Positions 33,206 to 44,467 of a stretch of 64,000 bases of DNA are shown in pieces. Location: assembly GCF_031755915.1 (NCBI RefSeq), contig NC_083383.1:19953001-20017000 (forward strand). Direction: 5' to 3'. The notes beneath the pieces are model-generated. The model saw only the letters and a list, made by a program, of their open reading frames with translations, had not been told where the DNA came from and ran no database searches. A program made the position numbers and the translations under genes. This DNA comes from Ziziphus jujuba (Eukaryota; Streptophyta; Magnoliopsida; Rosales; Rhamnaceae). The stretch's first letter is position 1. Each line of letters opens with the position of its first letter.

Positions 33206-33950
33206 TATAAAATATTGAATGGATGAAGGTTAAAATTAATTTAAAACCAACTGGTTCCGTTAAAGGTCCAATAACAAAATAGTTATGCGATGCTTCAACA
33301 AAAAATCATAACTGGGTTTTATTGGATTGGACCTAAATTAACTTCAAAATCCTAGTTAAGTTGTACGATCCAACATTGATAATACTTAGATGTTAAAAGA
33401 ACAGGACTCTATCAATATTATTAAAGCCTAAAGAATATTGGATCAACAGTTGATTTTTCTAAAATTAATTTTGAGTGCTATGTTTTAGTGTTATCTAAGA
33501 AAACTCTGTCTAAGGAGGTAAGTGTTTAAATAGTATGAGATCCATCTCACCTTTCCATGGAGCTGACTTGGTATGACACTTTATATATCATATTCAAAAT
33601 GGTAGATTTTACTAAAATCATTTTTGAATGGTAGACATTAGCGTTATCGAAGAAGGTTCTGTTTAAAGAGGTAGGTTTTAAAGAAGTACTATAACTACCT
33701 CACCTTTCCTAAGAGTTGATTTAGTAGGACACTATACATACCATGTTCAAAGTTTAACTTATTATAAATGTCTTGCCCAATGTAAGTATTTATAATATAG
33801 ACTAAATTATTATTTCAATAAACAAAAGAAATAAGTGGTTAAGGGATCTACATATTTATATTTTTTTTGTGAATATTATGTGTTAATATATATGCATTTT
33901 TTTTTTTTTGGGTTTCAAAAAATGTTAAACCTAAATCTCTTAGCTATGAT
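33206..33950 (+). other. Copia-D leader, second part, with a tandem repeat
   Basis: A unit of about 150 bp occurs twice (from about 33451 and about 33602), each with tctaaaat..., gttatc.aag and cacctttcc blocks. No coding signal seen before about 33960. Confidence 0.6.
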
Positions 33951-33959
33951 TTTAAGTTA

Positions 33960-34690
33960 AAAACCTATGGATGGAAATGACTATGAGCAATGGAAAACCA
34001 ACCTTTTTGTTAGCCTTGAGTCTGAGAGATTCAAGTTTCTCCTAACAACCCCAAAGCTCCAAGAACCTGTTGCTATATGTCTGAGGAAACTAAGATGAGA
34101 TATGCAGATTGGCAATGGACGAATACTGAAGTTGCTAATCATTTACGAAAGCAAATATCCAATCTAAAATATGCATAAAAAATGATCAAGATTCTTGATA
34201 TGAATTTTGCTAAGAGTAGTAGTACTACTAGACAAGCAGCAATAAGGGAATGATGTACTTTCTTACGAATGGAGGAAGTGTCCAAAAACATTGTCTCACG
34301 ATGAAAGAGTAGTTTAGTTGTACGGAAATGATGGGGGCTAAGTTGGATGAAGAGGTGAAGATCGATATGATCTTGGAATCTCTATCTAATAGCTTTAATT
34401 AGTTCAAATTGAACTAAAATATGTATAATATAACTTTTCTCGTATTGATCTCATGCACCAGCTTAAAAGTGCTGAAAAGTCACTCATGAAGCCAGCAAAT
34501 GCATGTCTTGTTGAAGGTTCATCTGATCTTAAAAGACAACCTAAAGGTGGAAAGAAGAACAAAAAGCAGAAAGGAGTAGTTTCAGTTGCCAAGCTAATTG
34601 TAATAAAAAACCATTATCACTACTCAAGTGTAGACAAAAGGGTCATTAGAAAAAAGAATGTCCAAAATCATGTATGGGTAATTTATATGT
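33960..34690 (+). pseudogene. Copia-D gag, broken
   Basis: Translation starts near KPMDGNDYEQWKTNLFVSLES, the DUF4219/UBN2-like start of Copia Gag. The 34453-34692 frame keeps a stretch of basic residues (KRQPKGGKKNKKQK) that normally precedes the zinc knuckle. The knuckle itself is read just after, with Cys-x2-Cys only partly preserved and a stop inside. Frameshifts separate all pieces. Confidence 0.65.
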
Positions 34691-35720
34691 AGTTGAGTCA
34701 TGTTTAGTGAAAAATTACAATGATAAAAGGATCATTATTTTAGGAGTGACTAACCATGTTTTTTATTCTTTGCAGTGGTTCAAACAAAGCAGCCCACTTA
34801 GTAAAAGATAAAGAAGCTTGAAGTTAGGAAACAAAAAATGTATCTTTGTGATAGCGATAAGACTAGTGGAGTTATCTTTTAATGATAAAAGCTTTATGTT
34901 TGTCAAACCATTTTTTTGTTTCAGATTTTAAGAGGAATTTGGTTTCTAGTAGTTGTTATTAAGCATGATTTGCTAGTACAGTTTGATTTTTCAATTTCGA
35001 TTAAAAGTAATGGTACTTTTATTTGTTATAGAGAATTGATAAATGGTCTTTATTTTTTAACACCTTTGTCTTATAATATTAATTCCATTGAAAAAATAGA
35101 TGATAAGCAACTTCCTTTATCTAAAAAAATAAAAATGTTGTATGAAATTTATCTGACATTTGTAATTAGATCATATTAATTGTCACAGGATTCATGGTTT
35201 AGTTAAAAGTAGAATTTTAGATTACTTGTACTTTGTACCTATACCATTATATGAATCTTATTTGGAAGGTAAGTTGACAAAGAGGCTCTTTGAGGCCAAA
35301 GGAAATTATGCCACTATACAGTTGAAATTGGTACATACTGATATATGCGGACCAATAAATGTTCAAGCTAGAGGTAGGTTTGAGTAAATCATCACGTTTA
35401 CTATGATTACTCAAGATATGTGCCACAAGTTTGAAGCTTTCGATAAATTTCAATAGTATAAGGCTATGGTAGAGAAGCAATTGGGTGTCCATATCAAATA
35501 GTTTCAGTTTACTGAGTCAGTGAATACCTGTCTAGTGAGTTCAAGTCTTTCTTGGCCTAAGAGAGGATAATTTCTCAATAGTCATCCCTTGGAAAACCAT
35601 AGAAAAATAAAGTTGTTGAAAGAAGAAATAGGACTCTTTTGGATATGGTAAGGTCAATATTTAGCTAATCTTCTTTACCTGAATCGTTTTGGGGACCTGC
35701 TTTATAAATAACAATATATC
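34691..35720 (+). pseudogene. Copia-D protease relic and integrase, broken
   Basis: From about 35190 the translation gives SYLEGKLTKRLFEAKGN, KLVHTDICGPINVQARG (first catalytic Asp) and VEKQLGVHIK, followed by a degraded second Asp region and the KVVERRNRTLLDMVRS-like region, with stops and frame changes. The frame at 34916-35179 lies just upstream, where the pre-integrase segment should be. The protease D-S/T-G motif was not found. Confidence 0.65.
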
Positions 35721-36439
35721 TACTAAACTTAGTTCCATCTAAATCTGTTTCAAATAAACTAATAAAATTATGGAAAAGGCATAAACCCACTTTAAACCAT
35801 ATTCGGATTTGGGGTGCCTCGGTATATGTCTTGGTATAGAAAACTCAAAACTTGGAATCTCGTATAGAAATGTGTATGTTTATAGGCCACCATAAGGGAA
35901 CGAGAGGTGGGATGTTTTATAATCCAAGGAAAAGATAGTGATTGTGAGCACTCATGTTACTTTCTTAGAAAAAGATTATACGATGAATTTTAAACCCAAG
36001 AGTAAGGTGGTTCTTGAAGAGCTTGACATAGTTTGAGACCTATCTAAAACTTCTAGGCCATCATCGCTATTTCCTATGCATGTTTAAAGAGGAAAAAATG
36101 CACTAGAAGTATTAGAAGGTGAATAAGAAAAACAAACAATTCAAGACCAAACTGAAGAATAAGAAGAAGATAATAAAGGGATTGGTGATCCGCCACCGTA
36201 ACTACTGAACTTGGATCCTTTCGTACATGTACAACAGCCAGTGCAACAAATTTGTAGTGGGGGAGTGATACATAAACCTGAAAGGTATGTCTTGTTAGGT
36301 GAGACATATCAGGTTATTATGGATAATCCAAATGATGACACTACCACTTATAAAGAAACATTAAAGGAAGTTGATGTGCAAAAGTGAAAAAAAAGCCATG
36401 AACGGTGAGATGGAACCTATGCATTCTAACTCAATTTAG

Positions 36440-37290
36440 TCTTCTGTAGAAGCATCGGAAAAGGTAAAACCCATTGGATGTAAGTGGATGTACAAGAGAA
36501 AGAGAGGAATATATGGGAAGGTAGAAACCTTTAAAGGTTATACCTAGAAAGAAGGTATAGATTATGATGAAACCTTTTTGCTAATAGCCATACTTAAATC
36601 TATCTCGATCCTCTTAATTATATCAACAACTTTCAATTATGAGATTTGGCAAATGGATGTCAAGATAGATTTCCTAAATGGAGAATTGGAAGAGGACATC
36701 TATGTTCAGCAATCATAAGGTTTTATAGTAAAAGGTTGAGAACACACGATATGTAAGTTGCATGGGTCAATTTATGGACTTAAGCAAGTGTCTAGGTTGT
36801 GTAACATCATATTTGATTGGGCCATATGAATGTCTAGTTTTGAGAAAAGTCCTGACAAACCATGTGCGTACAAAAAGATTCCAAGTTCAATAGAAATTTT
36901 TCTAGTCTTTTATGTAGATAATATCATTTTAATCGAAAACAATGTGAAAGTGTTATCAGGCATAAATAGTTACTTGAAAGAACAATTTGATATGAAGAAC
37001 CTGAGTTAAGCTAACCATATTCTAGGGATCAAACTTTCACGAGACTAGAATGATAAGATGTAGGCTATGTCTCAAGCTTCCTACATTGACAAAATAGTCG
37101 CCGGGTACTGCTTGAAGACTTCTAAAAGGGAATTCTTACTCTTTAGATATGGAATACATCTTTCTTATGAGAAACTACTAAAAACTCCCGAGAATAAAGA
37201 ATTCATAAGTAAGAAATGTTATGCTTCGACAGTTGGTAGTCATAAGCCAAATATTTACTATGCAGTGGGAGTAGTGAGTCATTTCTAATC
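36440..37290 (+). pseudogene. Copia-D reverse transcriptase, broken
   Basis: Readable motifs are KPIGCKWMYKRKRG, EGIDYDETF, a QMDVKIDFLNGELEEDIY segment (first catalytic Asp), SIYGLKQVSR, and VFYVDNIILI, where active copies have YVDD. The second Asp of that pair is Asn here. Stops occur between them. The 37067-37288 frame carries the RT C-terminal region with an SHKPNIYYAVGVVSHF segment. Confidence 0.75.
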
Positions 37291-38090
37291 AAATCCTGGG
37301 GTGGAATGCTGGGTTACTCAAGTATCTGAGGAGAATGGGGGATTATATGCTTGTGTATTCTAATGGGAGTCTAAAAACCCTTAGTTATACGAACTTAGAT
37401 TTGCAAGAGCATATTGACTCTAGTAAATACACATCAGGCTATGCGTTTACCCTAAATCAAGGAGCCATTAATTGGAAAAGCATTAAGCAAACTTGCGTTG
37501 TCAACTTTGCCACTATAGCTGAACATGTGGTTGCATTTGAAGTTATAAAGGAAGCTACGTAGCTTAAGAAATTCCTTATGGACCTTTAGGTGATACCATA
37601 TGTAAATCTTCCCATTACCTTTTACATCCACATCAGGCTATGTGTTTACCTTAAATGGAGAAGCCCATTAATTGGAGAAGTATTAAGTAGACTTGTGTTC
37701 CAACTTCACCAGTATAGCTGAATATGTGGCTGCATTTGAAGTTATAAAGGATGCTATGTAGCTTAAGAAATTCCTTATGGACCTTTAGGTGATACCACAT
37801 GTAAATCGTCCCATTACTTTTTAAAGTGACAATAGTGGGGTCGTAGTATATTTCAAAGAGCCTAGGTATCACAAGAGATAGAAACACATAGAAAAGAAGT
37901 ACCAATTGATACGTGATTTCTTATAGAAAGGAGACAAAGTGGTTACAAAAATAGCTTCTACATAAAATTTGGCAGACCCTTTTATTAAGACTATACCTCA
38001 TTTAGTATTTGAGAAGCATGTAGATAGAATGAGTTTGCAAATGGTCATAAACTTACCTTTTAAAGTGAGTGGGAATTAATCACATTTATG
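37291..38090 (+). pseudogene. Copia-D RNase H with an internal 199-bp duplication
   Basis: The 37335-37562 frame contains the start of the domain (LDLQEHIDSSKYTSGYAF, corresponding to D..D...KST.GY) and NWKSIKQTCVVNFATIAEHVVAF. The stretch 37430-37628 is repeated at 37629-37822 with several substitutions. The remainder (DNSGVVVYFKEPRYHKR and the C-terminal end) follows the second copy. Confidence 0.75.
37430..37822 (+). repeat. Tandem duplication within the Copia-D RNase H
   Basis: Two copies with a period of about 199 bp, both starting cacatcaggctatg. The period is not a multiple of three, so the duplication also breaks the frame. Confidence 0.88.
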
Positions 38091-38825
38091 CTTTAGGAGC
38101 AAGACAAGTTGTAATTTCAATTTCTAATTATATAATATAAAGTTTTTTGTTTTTTTTTAATGTGTATGTACATTATAGTTTACATACAAATTCCATATTA
38201 ATTATTTAGTATATGATCATATGGATAAGTCTATAGAAGACATGACCATAGGTTCTCATAATTAATACATTGTCTCACACTTGATAAATAAAGTTGGGTA
38301 CTTTATTTAGACAGTAATATTTTTTGAAGTAATTTGCTTAGTTATTATAAAATATTGAAATGAATTTAGTTAAATCTTAAACAATATTGGATATATGTTA
38401 TTTATAGTAATCCTGAGTATATTATAAATAAGTTATTAAGCGATTATGGTTCTTTGAATTATCAATAAGTAAGGTCTATTATAAATAACCAATATCTTGA
38501 TGATTTGGGAATTATGATTTTTTTATTACTATGTATGGAATATACAAAATAGGATTTGTATGAAATATCATCTTGACATGTTTCTGTATTTAGATATTGA
38601 AAGTAATTGGCCGGTTTATTGGATCCATTAAAGAAACTAATAAGTCAAGAGAATAAATAATTAATTGATTGACAGAAAAATATTATCAATTAATTATTTA
38701 TATATCACAAAGGAAAAATACATTTAAGACAAACATTATTAATCTTGGAGTTCAAATCTAGGTTTTTAATGGAGTAGCACCATATTAGATTAAAGTCTCA
38801 AGCTTGCTCAAAGTAACTGGGAGAT
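38091..38825 (+). other. Copia-D 3' untranslated region and purine tract
   Basis: Non-coding, AT-rich. It ends in caaagtaactgggagat just before the LTR. Confidence 0.65.
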
Positions 38826-39338
38826 TATTGGATTTATACTTTTGGAGTAAGCTAATCCATTAATTAGAAGCTGATTATAATGAGCCATAGGATCCCTAAA
38901 TTAGCTCATTAAACAATAGAGTCCATTTAATTGATTATTAAAATACAAAAAAGAGCTCATTAATTAGGCCCAACTTATTATAAAACCCTAGAAGAATTGT
39001 AGTTAGCAGTCTACAAATATATTGCTTACTAGTTTCCAGTCAAATAAGGTTTTACGTATTATTTTCTAGAGATTAACCATCTCATTAGGAAAATCAAACA
39101 CCTTGAGAGAAAAACAAAAATTGTGAGGTTTCAGTGTGTTTTTTAAATTAACTTTCTTGTTTCTTTTGTGATTAAGTGCACCCTCACACACATCACGTAG
39201 AGAATAGTTTGAAAGGTTCTGCAGATTCAAGAACATAGTTTCTTCACTACTACAGGTTAGTAATGGATAATAAAAATATGTCTATTACACACTTCATTCA
39301 ATTGTGCAATTACCAGATTCCGTTGTATGATTCCAACA
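38826..39338 (+). repeat. Copia-D 3' LTR
   Basis: 513 bp, matching 30727-31233. The left end is mutated from tg to ta. Confidence 0.88.
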
Positions 39339-39365
39339 AATACAACATAATTGTATTGCCTTTTG

Positions 39366-39488
39366 TTGAGCCAAGGCATTTGAAGGTATATGCAAGATTT
39401 CGTAAGAGATCTAATTGTGGAAATACTGTTGGATTGGATGAAAGCATATCTTCCTTGTTGCTTGATCTTCCGTTCATTGCAAGTTATG
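39366..39488 (+). pseudogene. Possible exon of an unidentified host gene
   Basis: The sequence just outside Copia-D reads PRHLKVYARFRKRSNCGNTV and continues to DLPFIASYG in an open frame, ending in a good donor (tatg|gtaagt). A possible acceptor (ttgttgag) lies at 39365. Copia-D inserted about 27 bp before it, so the gene is probably broken or has a retrotransposon-filled intron. I do not recognise the family. It could also be a relic of an unknown element. Confidence 0.3.
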
Positions 39489-39838
39489 GTAAGTAATTTT
39501 ACAATGTTGTTTTGATAAAACTATATTACTAAAAGATATTTATTGTAGTATTGCCAATATTCTCCCCTCTTTTTTTCTCACTTATCAGAATTTAGTTTCT
39601 GTGTTTTCTTACTTTACTCAACATTCTACTAACTTTGTAATTTGTATTTTTTGCTGTGTTTGAGAAGTTAAACTAAAGAGAATCTGAGCTTGAATGTTGA
39701 CAAAAGTTGATTTTGACTTTTTCTTGGTGACTTGTATTGCATTTTACAAATATTTGAAAAGGATTTTAATTTGTTTCTTTTTCTTAATTTATGGGGCTTT
39801 CATGTTTGTGTGTGCTATTGATGATACAATTACAGGCG

Positions 39839-39955
39839 ATCAGGTAGAACCAGAAGTGGCTATAAATGTTTCTTCGCCTTCATGTTTGTGCATGCTATTG
39901 ATGATATAATTACTAGTGATAGGGTAGAACCAGAGGTGGTAAAGGAACGATAGAA
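39839..39955 (+). pseudogene. Possible next exon of the same gene
   Basis: After an acceptor (caattacag) the sequence continues in the phase required by the preceding candidate exon and reads DQVEPEVAINVSSPS. A block of about 59 bp spanning the intron end and exon start (39800-39858) is repeated at 39880-39938, and the frame soon closes. Confidence 0.25.
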
Positions 39956-40040
39956 AAAATAGCAACCAGAACAAAAACAAAAGTAGCAGTAAAGACAATA
40001 ACAGAAGCAATAGCAAAAATAGAGTACAAACCTCTCTAAT

Positions 40041-41352
40041 TGTAACAAAGCTTAAGAACCACATTTGAAATTTGACCATTAGAATGGCACGTACCAAAGA
40101 GTCACATGTGCCAGTTGCCACTACTCAAAATGGCACCATTTTGTTCTTTCATAAACAACTTTCGAAATGAAATGTCTTTCCATTAAGTAATTATATGTAT
40201 TTAGGTCAACCAACTCGTTAATGGATGAACATCTTTCTTTCATTTTTGATAAAAACTATAAAAACTTGAGCATCAAGTTTAAGCATTCCAACATCTTCTA
40301 GACTAGAAGCTTGGTTAATGGAATTTCATTTGTTTAGTTAAAGTTTCTACATCAAATTGGTATTAGAGCTTGCAGATCATCGGGAATTCTATAATGGCCA
40401 ATTCAAATGAAGGAAGTAGTCGTGCCACTGGTGAAGATCAGGGTACGAAGGCTATTTTGATTGCCATCCGAGGTGTTAAGCAGCAGATCGAAAACCTAGC
40501 ATTAGTTATTCAACAATCTCTGCTTCAACATTCCATGTCACCACCATTGACTCCGACGGTTGCTGGATTGAGAGAGCAAGAGTTAGCTCTCCACCCTCTA
40601 GTACTTGCTCGCACTCAAACCACACAACATCCTATAATACAGCTAAATCCACCTTTTACAATAGATCCATAGCTGCCACCTTACTCCCCACAAAAGTTTT
40701 TCACCACATTTAACTACCTTTGCAAAATACTAACTTTAATGATGACATTGAAGTGGCTACCTTTAATAATCCCTAACGTTGGCTTGGATACTTTCTTATC
40801 AACCAACACTATGGAAATCTAGGAACACCACTCAAGTACAATCACAATCGAGACACAGCTTACAAAATGAAGATTGACTTACCTATGTTTGATAGTCAAG
40901 TCGATATAGGAAGTTTTATGGATTGGATCCGAAATGTTGAGTCATGTATAGATTACATGAATATTTCTGAGGATTAACAAGTAAAATTGGTGGCATATAA
41001 GCTTTGTGCAGTTACCTCTACTTGGTCGGAGCAGTTGTAAGCTAATAAGCGAAAAGAAGGCAAAGAACATGTTAGATCCTAGTACAAAATGAAGCAACTT
41101 CTCAAGGCACATGTCTTGCCAGAGGACTATGATCAAATACTTTATGAAAAGTATCATAGCTGCCATCAAGGTAATAGAACAATGAATGAATATACAACTG
41201 AGTTCTTTTGTCATAGCTCATGCAATAATTTGCAAGACACTGAACGATAACAAGTTGTTTGGTACATTCATGGTCTCCAAAAACCCATTTAAGAGAAGCT
41301 GCACTTAAGCCCCATTGCTAATTTTAATATAGCTGTTAATTTACCAATAGGG
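40041..41352 (+). mobile_element. Gypsy fragment: LTR and gag, truncated
   Basis: A probable short LTR (about 40041-40354, tgtaacaaag to tctacatca) is followed by tggtattagagc at 40358-40369, an initiator-Met primer site with one change. Then comes gag up to 41352, where the inverted Copia-B LTR begins. The left LTR end is uncertain. No pol or second LTR seen. Confidence 0.65.
40370..41345 (+). pseudogene. Gypsy gag, broken
   Basis: The 40370-40672 frame (100 codons) is the N-terminal spacer of a Gypsy Gag. After a stop the translation shows, in changing frames, the motif series KMKIDLPMFD, WIRNVESCIDYMNI-like, KLVAYKL, YKMKQLLKA and NEYTTEFF, the standard retrotransposon Gag domain. Gag forms the particle that packages element RNA. 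The C-terminal half, with the knuckle, is missing. Confidence 0.75.
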
Positions 41353-42372
41353 TTTTGAAAAGGTAGCAATCTTGCCACCTTGTGCAAACCAAAATCCACC
41401 AAGGTTTGCATCCTCTTTCTTTCTTTAAAGGAAATATTTTGTTGAATGACCTAATGAAATATTTATGTCTATATTTTATGTTCCTTTTAATGTCTTTTGA
41501 ATTCCTAAGTTTTATCATATATAGCTTAGGAAGTATCTGTTTGTTGGGTATTGATTTTATTTTGTAAAATGGCTATGTGCTGGAAACAATATTTCCAGCA
41601 ACATAGGCCTATTGTTGTGGCTGGCGTTCTCTGAGATTTTAGAACGAGGTTATGATTTTTGGATATGTTGTAATAGACATGTAAAATAAAATATAGAAAA
41701 AATAATGATTCAAAAAGGCCTTGAGAAGCCCAAGATATATAGGTTACAAGTTGGCATAACCGCTGAGATTTCCAGCAGTTATGGCCCATGGGTTTGAGAT
41801 GAATTGGAGGCCTTATCCAATTCTTTTGGTCTTGTTCTTCTTCAGATTTCATCCTTAATATTTCAACATGCCACATGCCAAAATTCAAGCAATTTGGATG
41901 AAGATATCCCAGTCTTCCATCTGGTTAAAGTAGTAGTATAGGATTAGGTGGAGACAGATTTTTTAAATTCAAAATCTCACCAACCCTTGTTATAATTATG
42001 CACTCATATGTGAGCTGGTGGTTGAATGGTTATGTATCACAATTTTGAGTGGTAAATGTGTAAATTTTGAATTTTAAAGGCTTCCATTTGATCCCACACA
42101 CACCTCACATGTATGAGACAAGTTTTGTATCTATATATGTAACAAATGAATGAAAAGAAAAATGAATTAGTGTGCTGTCTAGTTTAGTGTGGCCTACTCT
42201 AACATCTTCTTTTCTTCTTCATCTTCTTCTTCTTCCTTCAAAACAAAAACCCTAACAATCCTAAATATCACCATACCAAAAACAAATACAAAAATCACCC
42301 AAACATCAATCCAAAAATTGGATTAAATGTTGTGCACAAGACTAACACCTTGTGTACAACACTCTTGGCCAG
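41353..42372 (+). repeat. Inverted LTR of Copia-B
   Basis: About 1,020 bp that match the reverse complement of 45486-46546, missing roughly the last 30 bp at the junction. The first base pair (tg) is mutated. Palindrome at 41578-41600. Confidence 0.9.
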
Positions 42373-42811
42373 GTGCTTACTTAAGACCATATAAGGCTTT
42401 GTGAAGATTATAAACCTTATCTTCATGTCCTTCAATCACATAGCCTTTAGGTTGCTTCACATATACTTCTTCTTGCAATACACCATTCAAGAATGCCGAT
42501 TTCACATCCAAGTGAAACACACTCCATTGCTTGGTAGCTAAAAGAGCGAGGATGAGTCTAATGGTTTTCGTCCTTGCTACGGGTGCAAACATCTCCCCAT
42601 AGTTAACTCTGGCTTGTTGTGCATAACCCTTGAACACCAACCTTGCCTTGTATTTACAAATGGTGCCATCTGGAGTGTATTTAGTTTTAAAGATCCATTT
42701 GACACCAATTGCTTTCTTGTTTTTCGGTTTAGTGACCAAAGAGCAAGTCTCATTCTTCTCAATCATCTCCATTTCCACATCCATTGCTTCCTTCCACTCT
42801 TTCTTCATCAA
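42373..42811 (-). pseudogene. Copia-B RT N-terminal part, truncated
   Basis: The 144-codon frame starts MMKKEWKEAMDVEMEMIEKN and contains [36 protein letters not shown] (catalytic Asp) and LHKALYGLK, where it ends at the inverted LTR. The catalytic YVDD and RNase H are therefore missing. A stop codon at the upstream edge (expected Gln) separates it from the linker at 42818-43045. Confidence 0.88.
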
Positions 42812-42817
42812 GGCCTC

Positions 42818-43366
42818 TTACACACATGTAGGGTCACCAAGTGCAACATTACACCTTTCATAAATCTTAGACAAAGATCTTTCCCCTCTAACACCATCAC
42901 CAACCTCTAAATCAGCTCCAATGATTTCTTGGAATAGATCATCATCCTCCTCATTGTCTTCATCATTGTCATCTTCATCATTGTTGTTTTGAACATTTCT
43001 TTCCTCATTTTCTTCTTCAAACCGTGGCTCATCCTCATTCACCAATAGCTCCTCCTTACTTCAATCCCATTTTGCATTCTCATCAATCTTCACATCTCTT
43101 GTTATCATAAGCTTTTTGGTCTCTAGGTTATAGACCCTAAAACCTTTGGTAACCTCACTATATCCCACCAAGACACCAACATTAGCCTTTTTGTTAAGCT
43201 TATCTCTCATGTGTGAGTGAACATGGAGAAAGCACATGCTACCAAACACTTTAACATTCTCTAAAGATGGTTTCTCTCCAAACCATAACTCATAAGGTGT
43301 CTTGCCTTCAATGGATTTGGTGAAGCATCGATTTTCAATGTAGGAACTAGTATAGATAGCCTCAGC
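42818..43366 (-). pseudogene. Copia-B integrase C-terminus and acidic linker, broken
   Basis: The 43061-43249 frame covers FGSMCFLHVHSHMRDKLNKK and VGVLVGYSEVTKGFRVYN (integrase C-terminal region). The 42818-43045 frame holds an Asp/Glu/Asn-rich linker of about 30 residues followed by GDGVRGERSLSKIYERCNVA, found also in Copia-A and Copia-C. A premature stop (Trp to stop) lies between them and another near 43365. Confidence 0.85.
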
Positions 43367-44134
43367 CTAAAATTTCTTTGGTATTTTCTTTTCATGTATC
43401 ATGCACCTAGCCATCTCCATCAATGTCCTATTCTTCCTTTCACACACACCATTTTGTTGTGGTGTGTATGGTGTGGTAAATTGATGAATTATTCCATTTT
43501 CTTTGCAAAAATCTTCAAGAGCTAGGCTAGTATATCCACCACCATTGTCGGTCCTCAAGCACTTCAAAGTGGACCTACTTTGATTTTCAACCAACTTCTT
43601 GAATTCCATAAATTTTTCTAGAACTTGTGACTTATATGTGAGAAAATAAATCCAACACATCCTAGAGTAGTCATCAATAAAGGTGAGAAAGTATTTATAA
43701 CCACTCAAGGAAGACACACTCATGGGACCACACACATCCGAATGAACAAGTTTTAACTTCTCCTTAGCTCTCCATGCACCAATTTTAGGAAATGGCAACC
43801 TATTGGACTTTCCAATTTGACAAACTTCACACATATTTTTCACATCATTAATCAAAGGCATATCATTCACCAAAACATTAGTATTCTTCATTGCATTATA
43901 ACTAGAATGACCAAGTCTTTTATGCCAAAGTTGAGAAATGGACGCAAATTTGCCTTTCAAAGCTTGTTCACTATCTAGTAAATTCAACCTATAGCTTTTA
44001 TCTTTCAAGGCAACTTTAAACACCGCAATTCCAAAAGCATTTGATATCAAACAACCATTATAACCAAAGTTCAAAACATATCCCTTTTCAACCAGTTGTG
44101 CAACACTCAACAAGTTTTCACATAATGAAGGCAC
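43367..44134 (-). pseudogene. Copia-B integrase and pre-integrase (255-codon open part)
   Basis: The open stretch contains LYVPSLCENLLSVAQ-type sequence, the integrase zinc region (LWHKRLGH, then CEVC), and the catalytic core with HSDVCGP, RTDNGG and TPQQNGVCERK, so D, D and E are all present. RTDNGGGYT has Gly where the relatives have Glu (not catalytic). The frame ends at a stop in place of the Trp that follows PKKF. This is the segment that Copia-A has lost. Confidence 0.88.
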
Positions 44135-44467
44135 ATATAGAACATTTTGGATTAGTTTTGTACCTTTATTGGTGTTAAATGAGATGTCTCATTTTCCTTC
44201 TACATCCATGAATCTTCCATTCCTAATCTTCACCCTTGTCTTGTAGGATCGGTCAAGCTCCACAAAGTTGATTTCTTCAGAAGTCATGTGGTGTGAACAA
44301 CCACTATCTACCAACCAACCAAAACCACTACTTGTAGCTTTAAGGCATGTAGCCCCAAATAAGGTCTCGGCCTCCTCATTTACAACATTTGCTTGTTGCC
44401 TTCATTGCTCGCATACTTTTCCAACATGTCCTCTTTGTCCATATTTGTCACAAGTTACATCCGGTCT
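44135..44467 (-). pseudogene. Copia-B protease and second zinc knuckle, broken
   Basis: Between gag and the integrase frame the translation shows a second knuckle (CDKYGQRGHVGKVC, with one Cys changed to Tyr), an intact protease motif (WLVDSGCSHHMT) and KVKIRNGRFMDVEGK-type sequence, with stops at a Trp, an Arg and a Gly position. Confidence 0.75.

Larger units (their letters stand above)
30727..39338 (+). mobile_element. Copia-D: degenerate full-length Copia element
   Basis: LTRs at 30727-31233 and 38826-39338 flank a primer-binding site (31236-31247), gag, integrase, RT, RNase H and a purine tract (aactgggaga) before the right LTR. The flanking bases aatat (30722-30726) and aatac (39339-39343) fit a TSD with one change. 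Almost every domain is broken by stops. The leader is inflated by a Mutator-like insertion and a tandem repeat, and a stretch of RNase H is duplicated. Confidence 0.88.
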
